Shown: positions 1 to 12,333 of the stretch, one piece after another
Layout: each line of letters starts with the position of its first letter
Position numbering within the stretch: the first letter of the stretch is position 1
DNA from: Kappaphycus alvarezii
Lineage: Eukaryota; Rhodophyta; Florideophyceae; Gigartinales; Solieriaceae
Assembly (NCBI GenBank): GCA_002205965.3
Contig: NADL03000501.1
Coordinates: 1,860,001 to 1,924,000, forward strand
Direction: 5' to 3'
Length of the DNA: 64,000 nucleotides
Made by a program: the position numbers and the translations under genes
The notes under the pieces: model-generated
Databases searched by the model: none
What the model was told of the DNA's origin: nothing
What the model saw: only the letters and a program-made list of their open reading frames with translations

Positions 1-2732
1 CAGGGTATTCTGGAACCAGTTGGCAGCCATCATACTGTAGCACTTCAAGAAGGAAGTTTAGTGCATTCAGTATATCTACTGAAGCAACTTTTGTCGTGGG
101 GCAGTTATGCGTCATTTTTTTAATAAATAAGGGGTGGTAGCTATACTGAATCATGCGAGGGGCTCAGATCAGTATTTTGTCGGGTATGATTGATTTCTGT
201 CCTCATTTTCTACTTTTTTGCCCCAGCTGGTTGTTTACAGAAACCTTCATTGTGATCATGCGCTTCTGTGCACAATACAGTATGTTTATCACTGTACTGT
301 ACCATACATGCTTTACTGTACTATACAGTACAGTACTTCACAGTACTATACTGTACATACTGTTGCACTGGGTGCGAAGTGCAGTACATTTGGCGTCATG
401 TCGAGGTTTTCTAGGACTAGGAACTTCCTCCGGCAACACTGTACCGTATTGTACTGTACTGTACAGTGGGATGTGGCTATAGGAGAAAACCAATGGCGAG
501 GTTAAAATTGAAACATTTTTTTGCAGAGAATGTTTGGCAGAATTACCTCGAGGTACTAACGAGTCCACCAGGATTTTCACTTTGTGATCTTGCTCGATAC
601 ATGCGAGCGGTCAGAACAACGTCGACTAATGAATTTCCATCGTGGGGAGGCACTGTACTGAGCAGTACTGTACTATACATTTTAGTCTCACAGTATTCAG
701 TATAGTACAGTACAGTATTACTTTATTGTCCCACATTGTACAGTATGTTTGTCTAACATGCCAGCTGAGCTTGCTGGAGACCAGGCGTCTTCCTTTACTG
801 TACAATGATGTGTCAGCTTTAAAGGCACTACGGATAAGCATCAATTGCAGTTTGTGCTCAAGTGATACTCCTCAAGGGTATTGCAATTAAGCAAGCCACA
901 ATTAAGCAAGCCACAGTCTTGTAAAAATCTGTAAAGTGTTCCTCAAGGCTATACACTGCGGGCCAACTCAATTTGCCTAAAATTAAAGAGCAATCTAATG
1001 TTGTACAGCATACTTTAGTCATGAGTCCACCTGCACAAGTGCAGAGAACAGAATTCTGTGATCGGAATAGAGTGAGGATGTGGTTGGACTTTCATTTACA
1101 AACATAGCGTAAGTAGAGGCTATGCAGGCTCGTGTCTCGAGTAACTTTGATGAGTGCACTGAAATCTAAGAATCTCGACCAAAGTAAGGGGAGTTTGTGC
1201 TGGATCCAGGCTGAGTCACACACGAAAGTCACCAGCCGCCAGGCAGCTGCCCTGTTGTCAAGTTTGCTACAAGGACTAGTACCAGAGCAATGCCTGCTGT
1301 TGCACTCAAATACGTACTTCTCTGTGGTACAATGCAATCCACCTCTCCAGAACGAGACCGTTTGAGTGGTGATGGCGACGATAACCGAAACATGGGATTT
1401 GTTTTCAACATGAGTATCTGCAGATCTCAGCATCTCCGCTTTCATTAACCGCTCGAATAATTGCATGCATAACTAAAAATGCAACAATGTCACAAGGAAC
1501 AGCTGGCATTTCCCCTTTGGCATGAAACTCAATTCATCACCCAGTTGAATAATTGGATAATTCTGTGCAGTGCTTTGGTGGTCGGCCACTGTACCGTAAA
1601 AATTTTCCCCGCCGTGTTTTCCAAACTCGCCATGACGTGGAAGCTCCCGACCAATAGCAACCGTCCCCTACACCCCACCTTCTGAAGTTTGCACAAATCT
1701 GTGACCAGCAAGATCTGAGTGTTGAGTGAAATTATTTTGATTTTATTGCTGGGGGTGCCCACCGGCAGTAATTTTTGCACCCCCTTTTTTCTTACGCCAC
1801 GATCGTTGAATATAATTCCATCATTTGAACACAAAATAGGGATTAGACGCAGTCACTTCTTCAGTAGTACAGTACAGTTAATAAGAAAAGAGGAGAGAAT
1901 ATTCCTGCTTGGAATTTTCATAATCTGAAGCCAAGCGCAATAATTATTTCTGGTTTGTGTTTATTCTTGAAAACCCTAAATCCAGAGAGAGATGCATCAG
2001 TTGTGGCAATTAGACTATGGGTACACTGTCCGTCCAATTACCAAATTCCACTCAAGTACTTCTACCAATGATCTTTCTGCATGCAATAGAAATGACTGCA
2101 AAAGTAAACGTTTACAGCCCCTCATACGTTAGCACCACTTTAAAAGCGAATCCAGAAAGTACTTTATGAAAATTTTGGTTATTTTTTGATACAAATAAGG
2201 ACCAGTCATTCTTCCCGCTCATTCTATATGATAAAAGGACCCGATTTTTCTCCCGCTTCCAGTCTTTTATTATTCAACGGGCCATGAGGACGACCGTCGT
2301 ACAGCCTACAGTACTTGGCACCGGTACCATCACATTTTCATTTCCGAGTGCTCAGCCTAGCGCCATTTCCACGCGGCTTTCCTCCGTACGACTCACCGTG
2401 CCCCTTTTTTATTTTTATAATTATAATTTGGTTCCCCTTTTTTTGACTAGTGACAAGCAACTCTTGTTTTTCATCCAAGGCACCAGCGCAGCAAGTCAGG
2501 CATTGTCATACCCTACCCAGGCCCACCCATATTTCCCCCTATTCACCACACCACTGCCATACGTCTTTATAAAGAACCACCCGACCTTGCAACGCCGGCG
2601 ACACCAATTGCCTCACCCCATCTCAATCCCTCCCCCCATCTCAAACGCCATTCTCCTACTTGGCACCCCCTCCCCACCCCGGTCACACACATCGTCGTAG
2701 TCTCGCACCTTCACACCCCACAATTACCTGCA
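1..2732. other. Gene-free DNA with TACTGTAC clusters
   Basis: No open frame here resembles a known protein, and all frames are under about 140 codons. Two stretches (about 280-470 and 650-760) are dense in the motif TACTGTAC/GTACAGTA in both orientations, the same motif that recurs upstream of several genes in this window. A 15-bp unit (ATTAAGCAAGCCACA) is repeated head-to-tail at 886-900 and 901-915. The open frame at 2284-2700 is proline/serine-rich and lies just before the small ORF at 2733. I found no family signature in it and treat it as chance or leader sequence. Confidence 0.5.
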
Positions 2733-3104
2733 ATGCCGTCCACGAATCCCTCCTCCCAATCCAAACGCAACCCCTCTCGCCCAATTCCAATTTCTTCCCG
2801 TCGAAAACAAACCTCGCCGAAAAACTCCTCTTCCAATGACTTCCGTGGTGGCTTTGCAGGTGAACGTTCATCTCTTCCTCACCGTTCTGACCGGGAATAC
2901 GCTATATCTCCCACCACCCACGATATGAGGCCTAGGTCGTATGCCTCATCCAAGAATGCTTCTTCCGTCCGTGAGTTCATACCGATAGACACCATTCCCG
3001 GCTTTGTCCCACCGCACGTCCTCGCCTTGCAGGAACATCCTCCCGAGATCGCTCGCTCTGTGGAGAAGAAGAGGAGACCTCCAATACCTCCCGACTTTTA
3101 TTAA
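2733..3104 (+). CDS. Small hypothetical protein, 123 aa
   Basis: An ATG-started frame of 123 codons. I do not recognise a family. The first half is low-complexity and rich in Ser, Pro, Arg and Asn, as in a disordered tail. The last 45 residues look more constrained, with a segment of the form FIPIDTIPGFVPP followed by a basic stretch and the C-terminal PPDFY. The gene would converge on the nucleoporin gene with about 270 bp between stops, which matches the tail-to-tail arrangement of the other gene pairs in this window. That arrangement and the patterned C-terminus are the only arguments for it being real. It could be a short conserved lineage-specific protein or a chance frame. Confidence 0.45.
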   Translation: MPSTNPSSQSKRNPSRPIPISSRRKQTSPKNSSSNDFRGGFAGERSSLPHRSDREYAISPTTHDMRPRSYASSKNASSVREFIPIDTIPGFVPPHVLALQEHPPEIARSVEKKRRPPIPPDFY

Positions 3105-3373
3105 CTTTGCCCCGTCATTCTGTACTGCACCATTAACCCCGTTCCGACGTCTTCTCCCACTATCTTGACACTCTCAACTTAGGTCTGGGTTTCTGCTCCA
3201 TGCACTTTCCCGCAATTACATGTGTTTTTATTTCTTAAACCTGCTACTAGTTGCATTCTCATCTTTCAGCTTCAGCGCCTACGCGGGGTACTGAAACATT
3301 CCAACCTTTACATCATCTCGAGTACAACCAGACACACCACCCTTGCGCAACCAAAGTTAGAACAACTATCCTT

Positions 3374-6075
3374 CTAGCCCATCAACACATCTAAGCGCAC
3401 GAGCCTCGCTGATATATCCGCCGACACATTCGGGATCATCCCCGAGAAGTTAAGCAATGTCCTCCCTGCAGATCTCACGCTCCCCTGCGTCAGCAAACCA
3501 CTCCCTGCTAAGCCCTGGTTCCGCTGCCGCATACCGTTATACAATGCAGCCAGGCACTCCATCGCACCAACCAAAATCTCTGGCACTCGATCAGTTAATG
3601 CATCTGACCACACCCCCCCCCGACTCTCAATTCAGATACCTTCATCATCACCTGTCCATCACTGACCGGTAAGAAGCCCAATCCATGTATCAATTTCCAA
3701 GCCCTCTCAAACTCCTTGTTCCACAGCAGATCATAAAACTCACCAAGTGACAGGACCATATCAAAAGATGGCAGTAACTGCTTCAACATATAGTCACTTT
3801 CCCCATTTCCGTGCCCGTAACCCTCCTCTGCTAGCTTCTTCCTGTACGCATGCCCACTTCGGAATGCCTCGAACCTCGCCCCTGCATCCTTGGAGGTAAG
3901 CTCAGCAGATAACTTGTCTACAATGATCAGGACTACCTTTCCGCGATTTCCAGCAACGTCATACAAGGTCGCAGCGCTATTTCTATCTCCAATTTCCTCG
4001 GCCGCAGCTGCAGCCGCTTCAACCACAGTTAACCAGCTGTTTTCCGTACCATAGTTACCCCCTAGTGGCCACAGATCCTCAAAAACTCCTACTCGACCGA
4101 ATCCACGATCGCCCACTTTGGCTGAGTTGTTTCCGAGAAGCAGTCCGAATTCTTTCGTCTCCAATAAAAGCTTGCGCAGCAGTTCGTTGCGAGACTCCGT
4201 GTTTCGCAAGGTGAAAAGATAAATTGCAGCCAACGCGGGATCACTTTTCGAAAAGCGGGACACGTAGCGCCACAGCAAATCGGCGTAATCATACCGGAGA
4301 CACTCGTCCAATTCGTCTGCAGAATCTTCTCTGCTGGATGTATTCACATCTCTCAGAATACCATAATAGTACAGCACGTAGGCCACATGCGTCGCCTCAG
4401 CACACATGCGCGCTTTGCGATCCAAATAACTTATAGCCTCTGCGTACTGTCCCGTTAAAATCAACACATGCGCGTAGAATGCCGGTGTGTCGCCCCTTGG
4501 ATCAAAATGCGAAGCTCCAAAACTCTTAACCTCGTCTTGAATTGATTTCAATGACAACTGATATGCTGCAAGAGAGTCTGGTACCTTATCATCATCTTCG
4601 AGACGAACCAAACTCAGCCGCAACCACAGATAGTCCTCAATGGAATAGAACAGGAGCGAATAGTCTTCGTCAGGCAGAGCCATCTTGTCTCCAGCGGCGG
4701 GGTCAAGACGCCCAATAACAACATAACAAACGCGCTTATACGGGTCCTGCCCTCTCCCCACGGAGAGGCTATAATCCTGCACCAGCTTCTCTAAAAGTTC
4801 ATGCGACAAGGTTCTGCGATCGAGCGAGCTAAGAACTGTTTCAAGGCATTCTTTCACCAACGTGACGCTGGAATCCATGCCACAACTCTGAGCAGCGTCT
4901 CTCAATATTTCTAACGCAATCTCCAGAGACCCCGCCCTCAACGAGTAGTAGACTTGCGGCCAAATGGGCATCCCCTCATGCATGGTCCCTCGTGCAAGTT
5001 GTTCCGGAACGCCTCGATCAAACACTAGATTCATAAACGACCTAATGTCAGCTCTCATTCCCGGGACTCCGCCCCTCTTCGCCTCAACCGGTCGTGATTC
5101 AATCTCTCTTTCCATTTTTTCCACTCGAAACTGCAAACACAAGAAGCGATGTGCTCCTAACCATGCACGCGTGCGATATTCCTTCTCACGCATTCCCCCA
5201 AATGCGCCCTCTAGTGGAGGTGAAGCGACATGGGCCTCCCCTGCAACATACCTTAACGCATTGTACACGAAATGCAAATGCTGAGTGCTGCGTGGCGCTT
5301 TCTGAATGTCCCCGCCCGGAGCCAAATGGGCAATTAACGAGTTATCAAGCTCTGTCGCGATAGATATCCTTGAATTTGGATTTGCTCTGGCATGAACAGC
5401 AGTTCGAATCGTAGCTTCGTAAATCGGAGCTGTGGGAGACACAGTACTCAAACTTGAACGAAGGGGTTCACTAACGGAGAGGGATTGACGCCCTCCGAGA
5501 GAGTTTCTCGGAAATCTAAAGGGGGATGCGAAGGCCCCACCTGGTGTAGTTGAGGCGCCTCTTGACAGGTTTCTAGTTAAAGACTGGTATGGGTTTGACG
5601 AGACAGAGACAAGCTCTCGTTTCGACGCCTCCCATTCGGCATCGAGTGTAGCAGCTATGAATGCTGTTGAGGCTGCCTTCGTCTTTTCCAAGGCTGATTC
5701 GATTGCGTTCACAATGGCACTCTCATGCATGGAACCTAGATAAGAGTCCAAGTCTGTATCTGCGACAGATTTAGAGGGTTCAAACGCGTCCATGAGTGCA
5801 ACAGACTGCAGGTTACGCTCAATATTTCCTGTCTCGAAGCCATACTCGGAGAGCAAACGCAGTGCTTTTGAATCGTCATGGCGGCTATCTGATGCAATTG
5901 CGTAGTCGGCCGCGTCTGTTGGATCTGATGTTAGGCGGCGAGATTCGTGATCAATTTGTGAAAGTGCACGCTCCAGTCGAGGTATGTAATCGGCAAATCC
6001 GGAGGATAAGGTCTCTTGCTTTGCACGGAGAGCGCGAGACTTTTCAAGAATCTCCGAAAAGTCAGAGGCGTCCAT
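3374..6075 (-). CDS. NUP93: Nuclear pore protein Nup93/Nic96 family, frameshifted near its 3' end
   Basis: Nup93/Nic96 is an alpha-helical scaffold nucleoporin of the inner ring of the nuclear pore complex. The frame opens with ATG at 6075 and runs 826 codons. It has a coiled-coil-like N-terminus (about residues 1-60) and a long helical solenoid, including a PVYY-like segment (WPQVYYSLRAG) typical of the family. That frame stops at 3595, but the family's C-terminal signature is found in another frame at 3613-3374, with the segments RTLLNFSGMIP and ARLVRLDVLMG. The switch falls at a run of nine C (3613-3621), and a length of ten would keep one frame of about 900 residues. This may be a sequencing or assembly error in a homopolymer, or a real C-terminal truncation. 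No intron explains it. Human Nup93 is 819 residues, so the long version is slightly large. The family call is strong. Confidence 0.88.
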
Positions 6076-8099
6076 GGTAAAATGCGGATTGGTTGCGTTA
6101 GAGATCCGAGAAAGTGACAGTTCTGGGCCGATTCGTTTATCGTGAAGGTAGCTTGTCCGGACCTGTCGCTAGTCCTGATAACGTTGGATTGGATGCCTGG
6201 TCGTTGGGCAGGAACTACTAGTCCGTTGTTCCTTGGACACTGGGAGGGTGCTACGATCAATAACGGATCACGGATTTGTATTTTGCAAATGTGGACATGT
6301 TATGGGGTTTCTGCTTTTTGAGTGAAAAATAGGGACACGTGTATGCGTGTATGGTGAGGCACCACTTAAAACGCTCAAAAATTAAACATAATTGTGGAAT
6401 ACTGGTAAACGTATAATCTGGACCTTGGCCAATTTAGAGTAATAAAAATTAGCATTTGGACGGCAGGAATTTTTTGAAATTTCCCGGCCAGGGAAAGTAC
6501 AGTTGTTGGGGCCCGGCGCCCCTGTAACAATTACAGTATGCTTTTGCAGACCACCTGTGTGCGGCGCTATTTATTTTGTGGCCCTAGTGGGGACAAAGAC
6601 TGGTCCTGCTGGAGCGGCAGCAAATGGTATTGCACATATTGTTTAATCCGTTTTTACTCATTAATTTTCACATACTGTACTGTACTGTACTACTACTGTA
6701 CTGTACTGTACTACTACTGTACTGTACTGTACTACTACTGTACTGTACTGTACTACTACAGTACAGTACAGTTTCAACGAAGCAGACAAGCGAAAGAAGA
6801 GGGACCTAGCCAGGAAAGTGGCTGCCATTCCTGGCGACGTCCTGCCTGGAAGATCAAGGTTAGGATGGGATTTTGTGCCGCTGGCTTTTGACTCGTTCGG
6901 ATCACCTTCTGAGACATCATCAAAAGTCTTACGGAAATGCACGGCAGCTGTCGCGTTGCGCAGCGGATGTTCTACGAGGGGATGAAGATCCGCTTATACC
7001 AGAAACTAAGCTACGCTATGTGGTCCACAAGTGCGGCGTCAGTAATATGTCGTGCCTGTAGTATTACAGCCCAAAAGGTATGACACGTGTAGTACGCAGC
7101 AAGGTTGCTGATGGAAGTTTACTGTAAGCCCAAAAAGCCGAGCTTACAATATCTGACACAACTACTGACCGCTGTGCTCGACGGGTTGGCTTCCCCTTAT
7201 TGCGGCAAGAGCAAGTGTTTACTTCTTCTCTCTTATGGCTGATGATTCTTGTTCTTGGACTTGCTCCGCTACTCGGTACGCAGGCCCTTATATAGACTTT
7301 TTCGTAGCCCTTCTGAAATTTATTTGAAAATACAGTACAGTGCAATATAGAAGTAGTCCACCATAAAAACTTAAATCTGGTGGCTACAGTAGCATTTTGT
7401 ACTAGATTAATATCATAAAATATCTACGCATTCCTGCTGATCTGTCACAGATGCTGCGCTGGCACTATCGCGAGCCTTCTTGAATAACAGTGCCCCGCAA
7501 CACGCAGAAGTTAGTCACCGTATTCAAGATTAATCTTTTCGAGATTTCACAGTGTTGCACATACATATTACGGTGATAAAAATCCTGCAAATCTACTATT
7601 GTTGATTGGCCCGTGCACTGTAAAAGAAAATGTGATTACTGTGTATTCCTAACAAGCATTGGCTTGCTGCTGAGGGACGGGTTGCTTTGGAAATTGGACA
7701 GGCAAGGAGGATCGGCACAAGATTCCGGCGTGCTGCCTCAAAGTCTATCAGGTCAGCCGCTATTGTATTTGTTTATGTAAACATTGCTAAGTTGTTACGC
7801 CTTCAACCATGCGCTTTCATAGATCTGCTGTGTGCGCTGTTGTTAAAATTAATATTGTTGCTTCTATGAAGTTAGTTATGCTCAATTCAGCTAGTACTCC
7901 TTTCAGCATAATGTCTTTGTCCAGCCTGCGACTTTTGGCTTTGGGCATCAATTTGGATCATCCCACCGCAAGATCCGGATTAGTGTGGTCTTTATCTGTG
8001 TCTTTCAATCGCGATCCAATACTACTCCCAGTAGTGTGAGGTGCGGTGCACTACGACGCCAGGCGCCTGCTTCCGTTTTGTTTGCGCTTTCTCTCAGTC
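6076..8099. other. Intergenic DNA upstream of Nup93
   Basis: No recognisable gene. It contains the 21-bp tandem array at 6673-6772, about 600 bp upstream of the nucleoporin start. The rest has no clear homology by eye. The left limit of the copia-order retroelement remnant that follows could not be fixed, so the right border of this entry is approximate. Confidence 0.4.
6673..6772. repeat. Tandem array of a 21-bp TACTGTAC-rich unit with inverted end
   Basis: Four head-to-tail copies of a 21-bp unit (three TACTG steps followed by TACTAC) occupy 6673-6756. A segment TACAGTACAGTACAGT follows, which is the reverse complement of the inside of the unit. The array can therefore fold back on itself. 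It lies in the 5' flank of the nucleoporin gene. Confidence 0.9.
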
Positions 8100-11000
8100 T
8101 TACTGAGAATCAGAATCAACGATCCTCCCAACGCTAATTTACAGATCCAGAAATCCGGTGCTACATACCTTGTCCAACGTCTTGTACATCTTTAGGTTGA
8201 ATTTCTTCAGCGCGTCTGATAAGTTCAATTCGACCGGTACCTAGGGGGCTACTTTTGCGACATCAATTTCAAAACTTTTCCCGATTATTTGTACCTTTTG
8301 TCGAAGACGGTACTCGCGCTCTTCTTGAAGCGTGGTCAAATTGTCTCAAAGTCCGAATGGGTCAATATTCAGCTCGTGTTTCACAGGCGTGCAAGGGAAC
8401 CGCGTGTTAATCGATGTTTTCGTGTAATATCCGCGATCGTTAGCAATGGCTGTAGCCATTATTTAGGTACCGTACGAGGAATGGCTAATCCAGTGCTGCT
8501 TGTGGGATGACCAGTCGATTACGTGATAGATATATCTTCCGTTTGTTCCTGATCTGGCCAATAGTCCAATCGGAAATCCAGTTTGCCCATTATCGCTGTC
8601 TTTTGGATATGCAGTGTCAGAAAAGGAAAAGAGAGATACGTTAGAGACATTCCTTACCTTTTTGTATAAGATTTCTGAGCTGAGTTTCTTGAGGTCTATA
8701 GTACAGTAAACCCCGGAGGAGTACAGTGAGGACTGTAATGCCTGACACCTGTAAGGTGGGGAAAGAGGACGGGACCGCCATGGCCCATGTTGGGATACCT
8801 AGTGGACCGCCGGATACTTACATGTTTTGGAATAGAATATTACTATTGGTGGAACGAGGAGGTGGAGATGGTAGGGACCCGTGGCCTTTAGGAGAAAGTT
8901 TATCGTATCTTCTCAATAGTAATAGGAGGTTTAGAGACCTTATAAGGAGATCAATAGGTTGGGAAGTGGTATAGTCATAAAGGAAAGTACCCTTTGGCCC
9001 CTATTTCTAAGGTCTACAAGCCGTTGACACCCCTAAGGTTACCACTTTCCCCCTTAAGGTTAAGCATCCGCCCAATGAATCTACTCATTTACTATTGCTT
9101 CCCTCTACTCCTCCTTTAGGAGATTATCCGTTTCCTCTCGGGTGCTCGATTGCATTCTAGGTGAATCTTTTGTTTAGTGGCCACCGACGCACCCATCTGG
9201 CCTTATAAAACAAGCTCGGATACCATGTGGTTAACATTGACAAGGTGTTACACCTTTAGTCTCGCAATCCGTTGTTGCATCAGGGAGACAAGTTATGTAG
9301 CTTGCTGAAGCGCTTCATTTACCAAGTATAGTAATTTTCCGTAAGTGAGCGGTATTTCTATATCTCAGATGCGTTGGCCGGCTCATTCCTCCCTTTGCGT
9401 CGATTTTGTGCCATATGAATGGGTTAGATTCGGTTCCAGTACTCTGAAACTGATATGCTTATGTCTCTATTACCGTGCATATTGATTTCGAATCCACCAA
9501 ATATGAACTTAGATCCTTTGTTTATCATCCTAATCTCAAATCATTTTGCCATTATTTCAAAGAAGTCGTCAGGTTCTTCTGGTATCCCCGCTGCCAGAAA
9601 GTCATCCGTCAGTTTTTTGAACAGCAGCTTAAGCTCTCATTTCGTGTCGCTCCTTACGAATACCTAGCTGATACCTGAAACTCTCTCTAGTTCTCCATCT
9701 GTCAACATCCAAGCTTCCGATGCTATCATCCATTGGCGTCCGGCTTCTACGATCCCATACGGTACTTTGAGTAATTTACATAACATAACGAGCTGATATT
9801 TGTGCATTTGGTGCATTTCACGTGATGGTATGATATAGATGTCTCTTTTATAGGTCTACTCTAATTTTATGGACCCTTGATATTCACTGTGCGTATATTG
9901 AACTGTAGGAATGTGACCAAGGAAAGTGGAAATCAAACGACGCTAAGTTGTACATTGGCAGACTCTTTTCGGATTGGTTCCCTACCATTTTCCTCGTTAC
10001 AGTGCGGACAAAGGCGTGCTTTTAGCTTCTTTTTACTGTTTCGTCTGTTTTGATCTTATAACCCACGTGCGACCTTATGATGTTTGCTTCTGTTGGTGGG
10101 TCACTTTCGCGGACTTCCTGGAATAGGTCTGCTCAGTTGTCGTTGTATTCGGTTTCAAACGGGTACTCTGTTATCCACTTTGGTGCAAACTCTATTTCCT
10201 TCTCCGTAGCATGTCTGGATCCGGTTTTCTGGTATATATCTTCCATTACGCGGTCCTTGTCGTATTCTAATACGTGTGGTTTCTCTGGTGGCATCGCAAT
10301 TTCATGTTCGAGCTTTCGAATTTCTTTGAGTGTCCCGCTATGCAGTATATTGAATGGATCACCAGGTCCTTTGACTGTGATGATTCAGAGTTTTTGTTCG
10401 CTGTCGTCGGCTGTGTCGGTCGTGCTGGCGAAGAGTAGCGCGTTGATGTTCAATGGACGTTGCTCTTGTGCTCCGTGCCTATCATTCTCCTTCTTGTCCA
10501 TCGAATTTGCAATCGAATCATCTAGCAAACATTCCGTTAACTCTCTCGTGAGTTCTGAATGAGGAGCGAGTCTATTTCTTCGTATTTGGGTCTCAATACT
10601 GGGAATTTTACTGCATGTCCGTTCTTCATTCGCCTTGCTTCGAAGAACTGTTCATGGACGATACGTCCATGAACACTTCGATACGTAATAGAACCCATTC
10701 TCCACGTTCATTCCCTTTAGTTGATGAATGCAACACCCAAACCAGATCTCCATCGTTAGAGTTGGATGCCCTTAGGATATTGTTTGCCTTGACTCGTAAG
10801 GCACGTTGCAAATCTATTATGGCTGCTTGTTCTACGTGTGCATCTAGGATCGACTGCTGTACTCTCTCTGCTGGTAATCCGAGTAAGGAGGGTTGGTAGC
10901 CTCGCACTGACCGGAATGAGATCAATATGCGTGAAACTTAGAAAGCTTTTTTAGAAATACTGGTCGTGTTACGATTTCCTCGTTAGTGCAGTTTGATATT

Positions 11001-11495
11001 TCTTTGTCGATCCTGCGGATGATATTCATGGTTTTCTGTATCTTGCGTTCGATGATTACTGTTTTGTTATGTCTCCTGGTTTGTCGCGGTTTGAATATTA
11101 TGTTGTATACGTCGAGGAGGTTTCGGAGTGGTCTACGGTTGTATTCGTCGTCCGCAGAGATTGTCTAGTGCTCCGTGCCTGAATATCCAATGTGTCTCCA
11201 GCAGCTTGCAGAGCACCCCCGCATTCTTATTTCCTGTCATTGCGCCTTCCGAGAGCCCTGTGATGTTGTCCGTTACAACGAATATCATCTGCCGTTGACC
11301 TTTTATGATTTTGTAGCACCTTTCACAAACAAAATATCATCCACTAACCAAAGATCAAGTGGAGCGCTTCAAACGCCCCATATATGCCGCGTTGCGCTAT
11401 TACATGGGAGAGCACCCGAACGATTGAGACCTTCCCACGGGCGCTATTACGTTCTCGTACAATTCGAAGGTCCATTGAACGATTAGTACAGCGCC
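8100..11495 (-). mobile_element. Decayed copia-order LTR retrotransposon pol (integrase before RT)
   Basis: Reading the minus strand from 11495 downward, integrase-core-like sequence (about 11330-11170, with a segment VVTDNITG) is followed by a broken linker and then, at 10925-10626, by the integrase C-terminal region with RGYQPSLLGLP and a later GDLVWVLH segment. A charged spacer follows (10562-10080). Reverse transcriptase comes next, with YGIVEAGRQW at 9759-9730 and, further on, FLAAGIPEEPDDF and KFIFGGFEI segments (about 9640-9475). Integrase ahead of RT is the Ty1/copia order. The frame is broken by many stops and shifts, so this is a relic. The RNase H end is not resolved and the left limit is approximate. 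The chromovirus LTR starts only about 50 bp from the upstream end, which suggests the chromovirus inserted here. Confidence 0.62.
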
Positions 11496-11541
11496 TTTTG
11501 AGCTGCTACTCTCGCGCGCTTCAAAGACGTTAGCCCTTCAG

Positions 11542-11874
11542 TGTAGTGCGATGAGCGGTGCGCAGTTCTTCTCGTCTAGGAACGGAACACCGTCAGACAA
11601 TGAGAAACCTGACACTTGGCCCAATAGGTGCCTTTCACCTGCGAAAATATCAGGTCCATTTTGGGGGCCGGGTGATCAAGATTGCAAGCACTCAAGCCCC
11701 ATCGGGTGGGTATACAGTACCAAAAATAATAGTGGGCGACAAAAGAAAATTGCCCTTACTGTACTGTACAGTACAGTTCCTGCAGGTTCGCAGTGAATCA
11801 GATCAAAAAAAGATCACTAAAATCAGCTCTGCCGATGGCGGTGGCGGTACAGTGTGATTGCCCATTGCACTACA
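11542..11874 (-). repeat. Chromovirus LTR (left copy, 3' LTR), 333 bp
   Basis: Begins TGTAGTGC and ends GCACTACA, a perfect terminal inverted repeat of the TG...CA type. Nearly all of it recurs in the same orientation at 21774-21836 plus 22526-22783. It contains a TACTGTACTGTACAGTACAG stretch around 11758-11777. On the minus strand it is immediately preceded by a purine-rich tract. Confidence 0.88.
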
Positions 11875-11886
11875 TATCCCCCTTCT
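11875..11886 (-). other. Polypurine tract of the chromovirus
   Basis: On the minus strand AGAAGGGGGATA abuts the first base of the 3' LTR. A purine run in exactly this position is the plus-strand primer site of LTR retrotransposons. Confidence 0.75.
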
Positions 11887-11955
11887 GAGCGCGCATTACT
11901 GTGGTTTTTTCGATATTCAAAATATTCCCTTTTTTGGTTACTGTAGTACCAACTT

Positions 11956-12022
11956 GGGCCATATGGTCCAGTTCGTAGTGCCTCGGGCGGCTGGCGGGAA
12001 GGTCCCGGGTTCGACGCGCGGG
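11956..12022 (+). repeat. tRNA-Glu-like sequence, possible SINE head
   Basis: The sequence starting GGGCCATATGGTCCAG resembles the 5' half of eukaryotic tRNA-Glu (CCATATGGTCTAG) and carries an A-box-like stretch at 11962-11975. About 35 bp later GTCCCGGGTTCGAC (12002-12015) resembles the tRNA T-arm and B box. The anticodon and acceptor stems do not pair properly, so it is not a functional tRNA. It is best read as a tRNA-derived SINE head or a tRNA pseudogene. It lies inside the chromovirus 3' region. Confidence 0.42.
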
Positions 12023-12116
12023 GTCTCCCCCAAAAAAATTGGGGAGGCACCGCGCGTCGGTTTGATATTTGGGGACGTCTCCCCCCAAAAATTCGGGAGG
12101 CGTCCCCAAATATCAA
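12012..12116. repeat. Two adjacent hairpins
   Basis: The first hairpin has 10-bp perfect arms (CGACGCGCGG at 12012-12021 and its complement at 12050-12059), with further pairing of CTCCCC against GGGGAG inside. The second has 16-bp perfect arms (12062-12077 and 12101-12116, arm TTGATATTTGGGGACG), again with inner TCTCCC/GGGAGG pairing. They follow the tRNA-like sequence directly and may be the body of the same repeat. Confidence 0.85.
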
Positions 12117-12333
12117 CCCTAAATCGACGTTTTCCACGTTCGCCAGATTTTTGACAGTATTGTCCAGGTAATAACTGTAAGGGCGGTACCTCTACGCAAC
12201 TCTGTGAGGTGCGGTATTTTGACGCATCTCCGGGAATTAAAACCACGGGAAGGGGAAAGACTCAAAAAAGTAGGGTGCTCAATCGGGTACTTATCCAGCC
12301 ATTGTGTGTACGTCCCGAAACCCCTTATGGTAA

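Noticed and set aside
2284..2700. 138-codon frame before the small ORF
   Set aside because: Pro/Ser/Thr composition without pattern; no second line of evidence.
6538..6942. Frames over the 21-bp array encoding Tyr/Cys/Leu or Val/Gln/Tyr repeats
   Set aside because: They are translations of the tandem repeat in all phases and have no other support.
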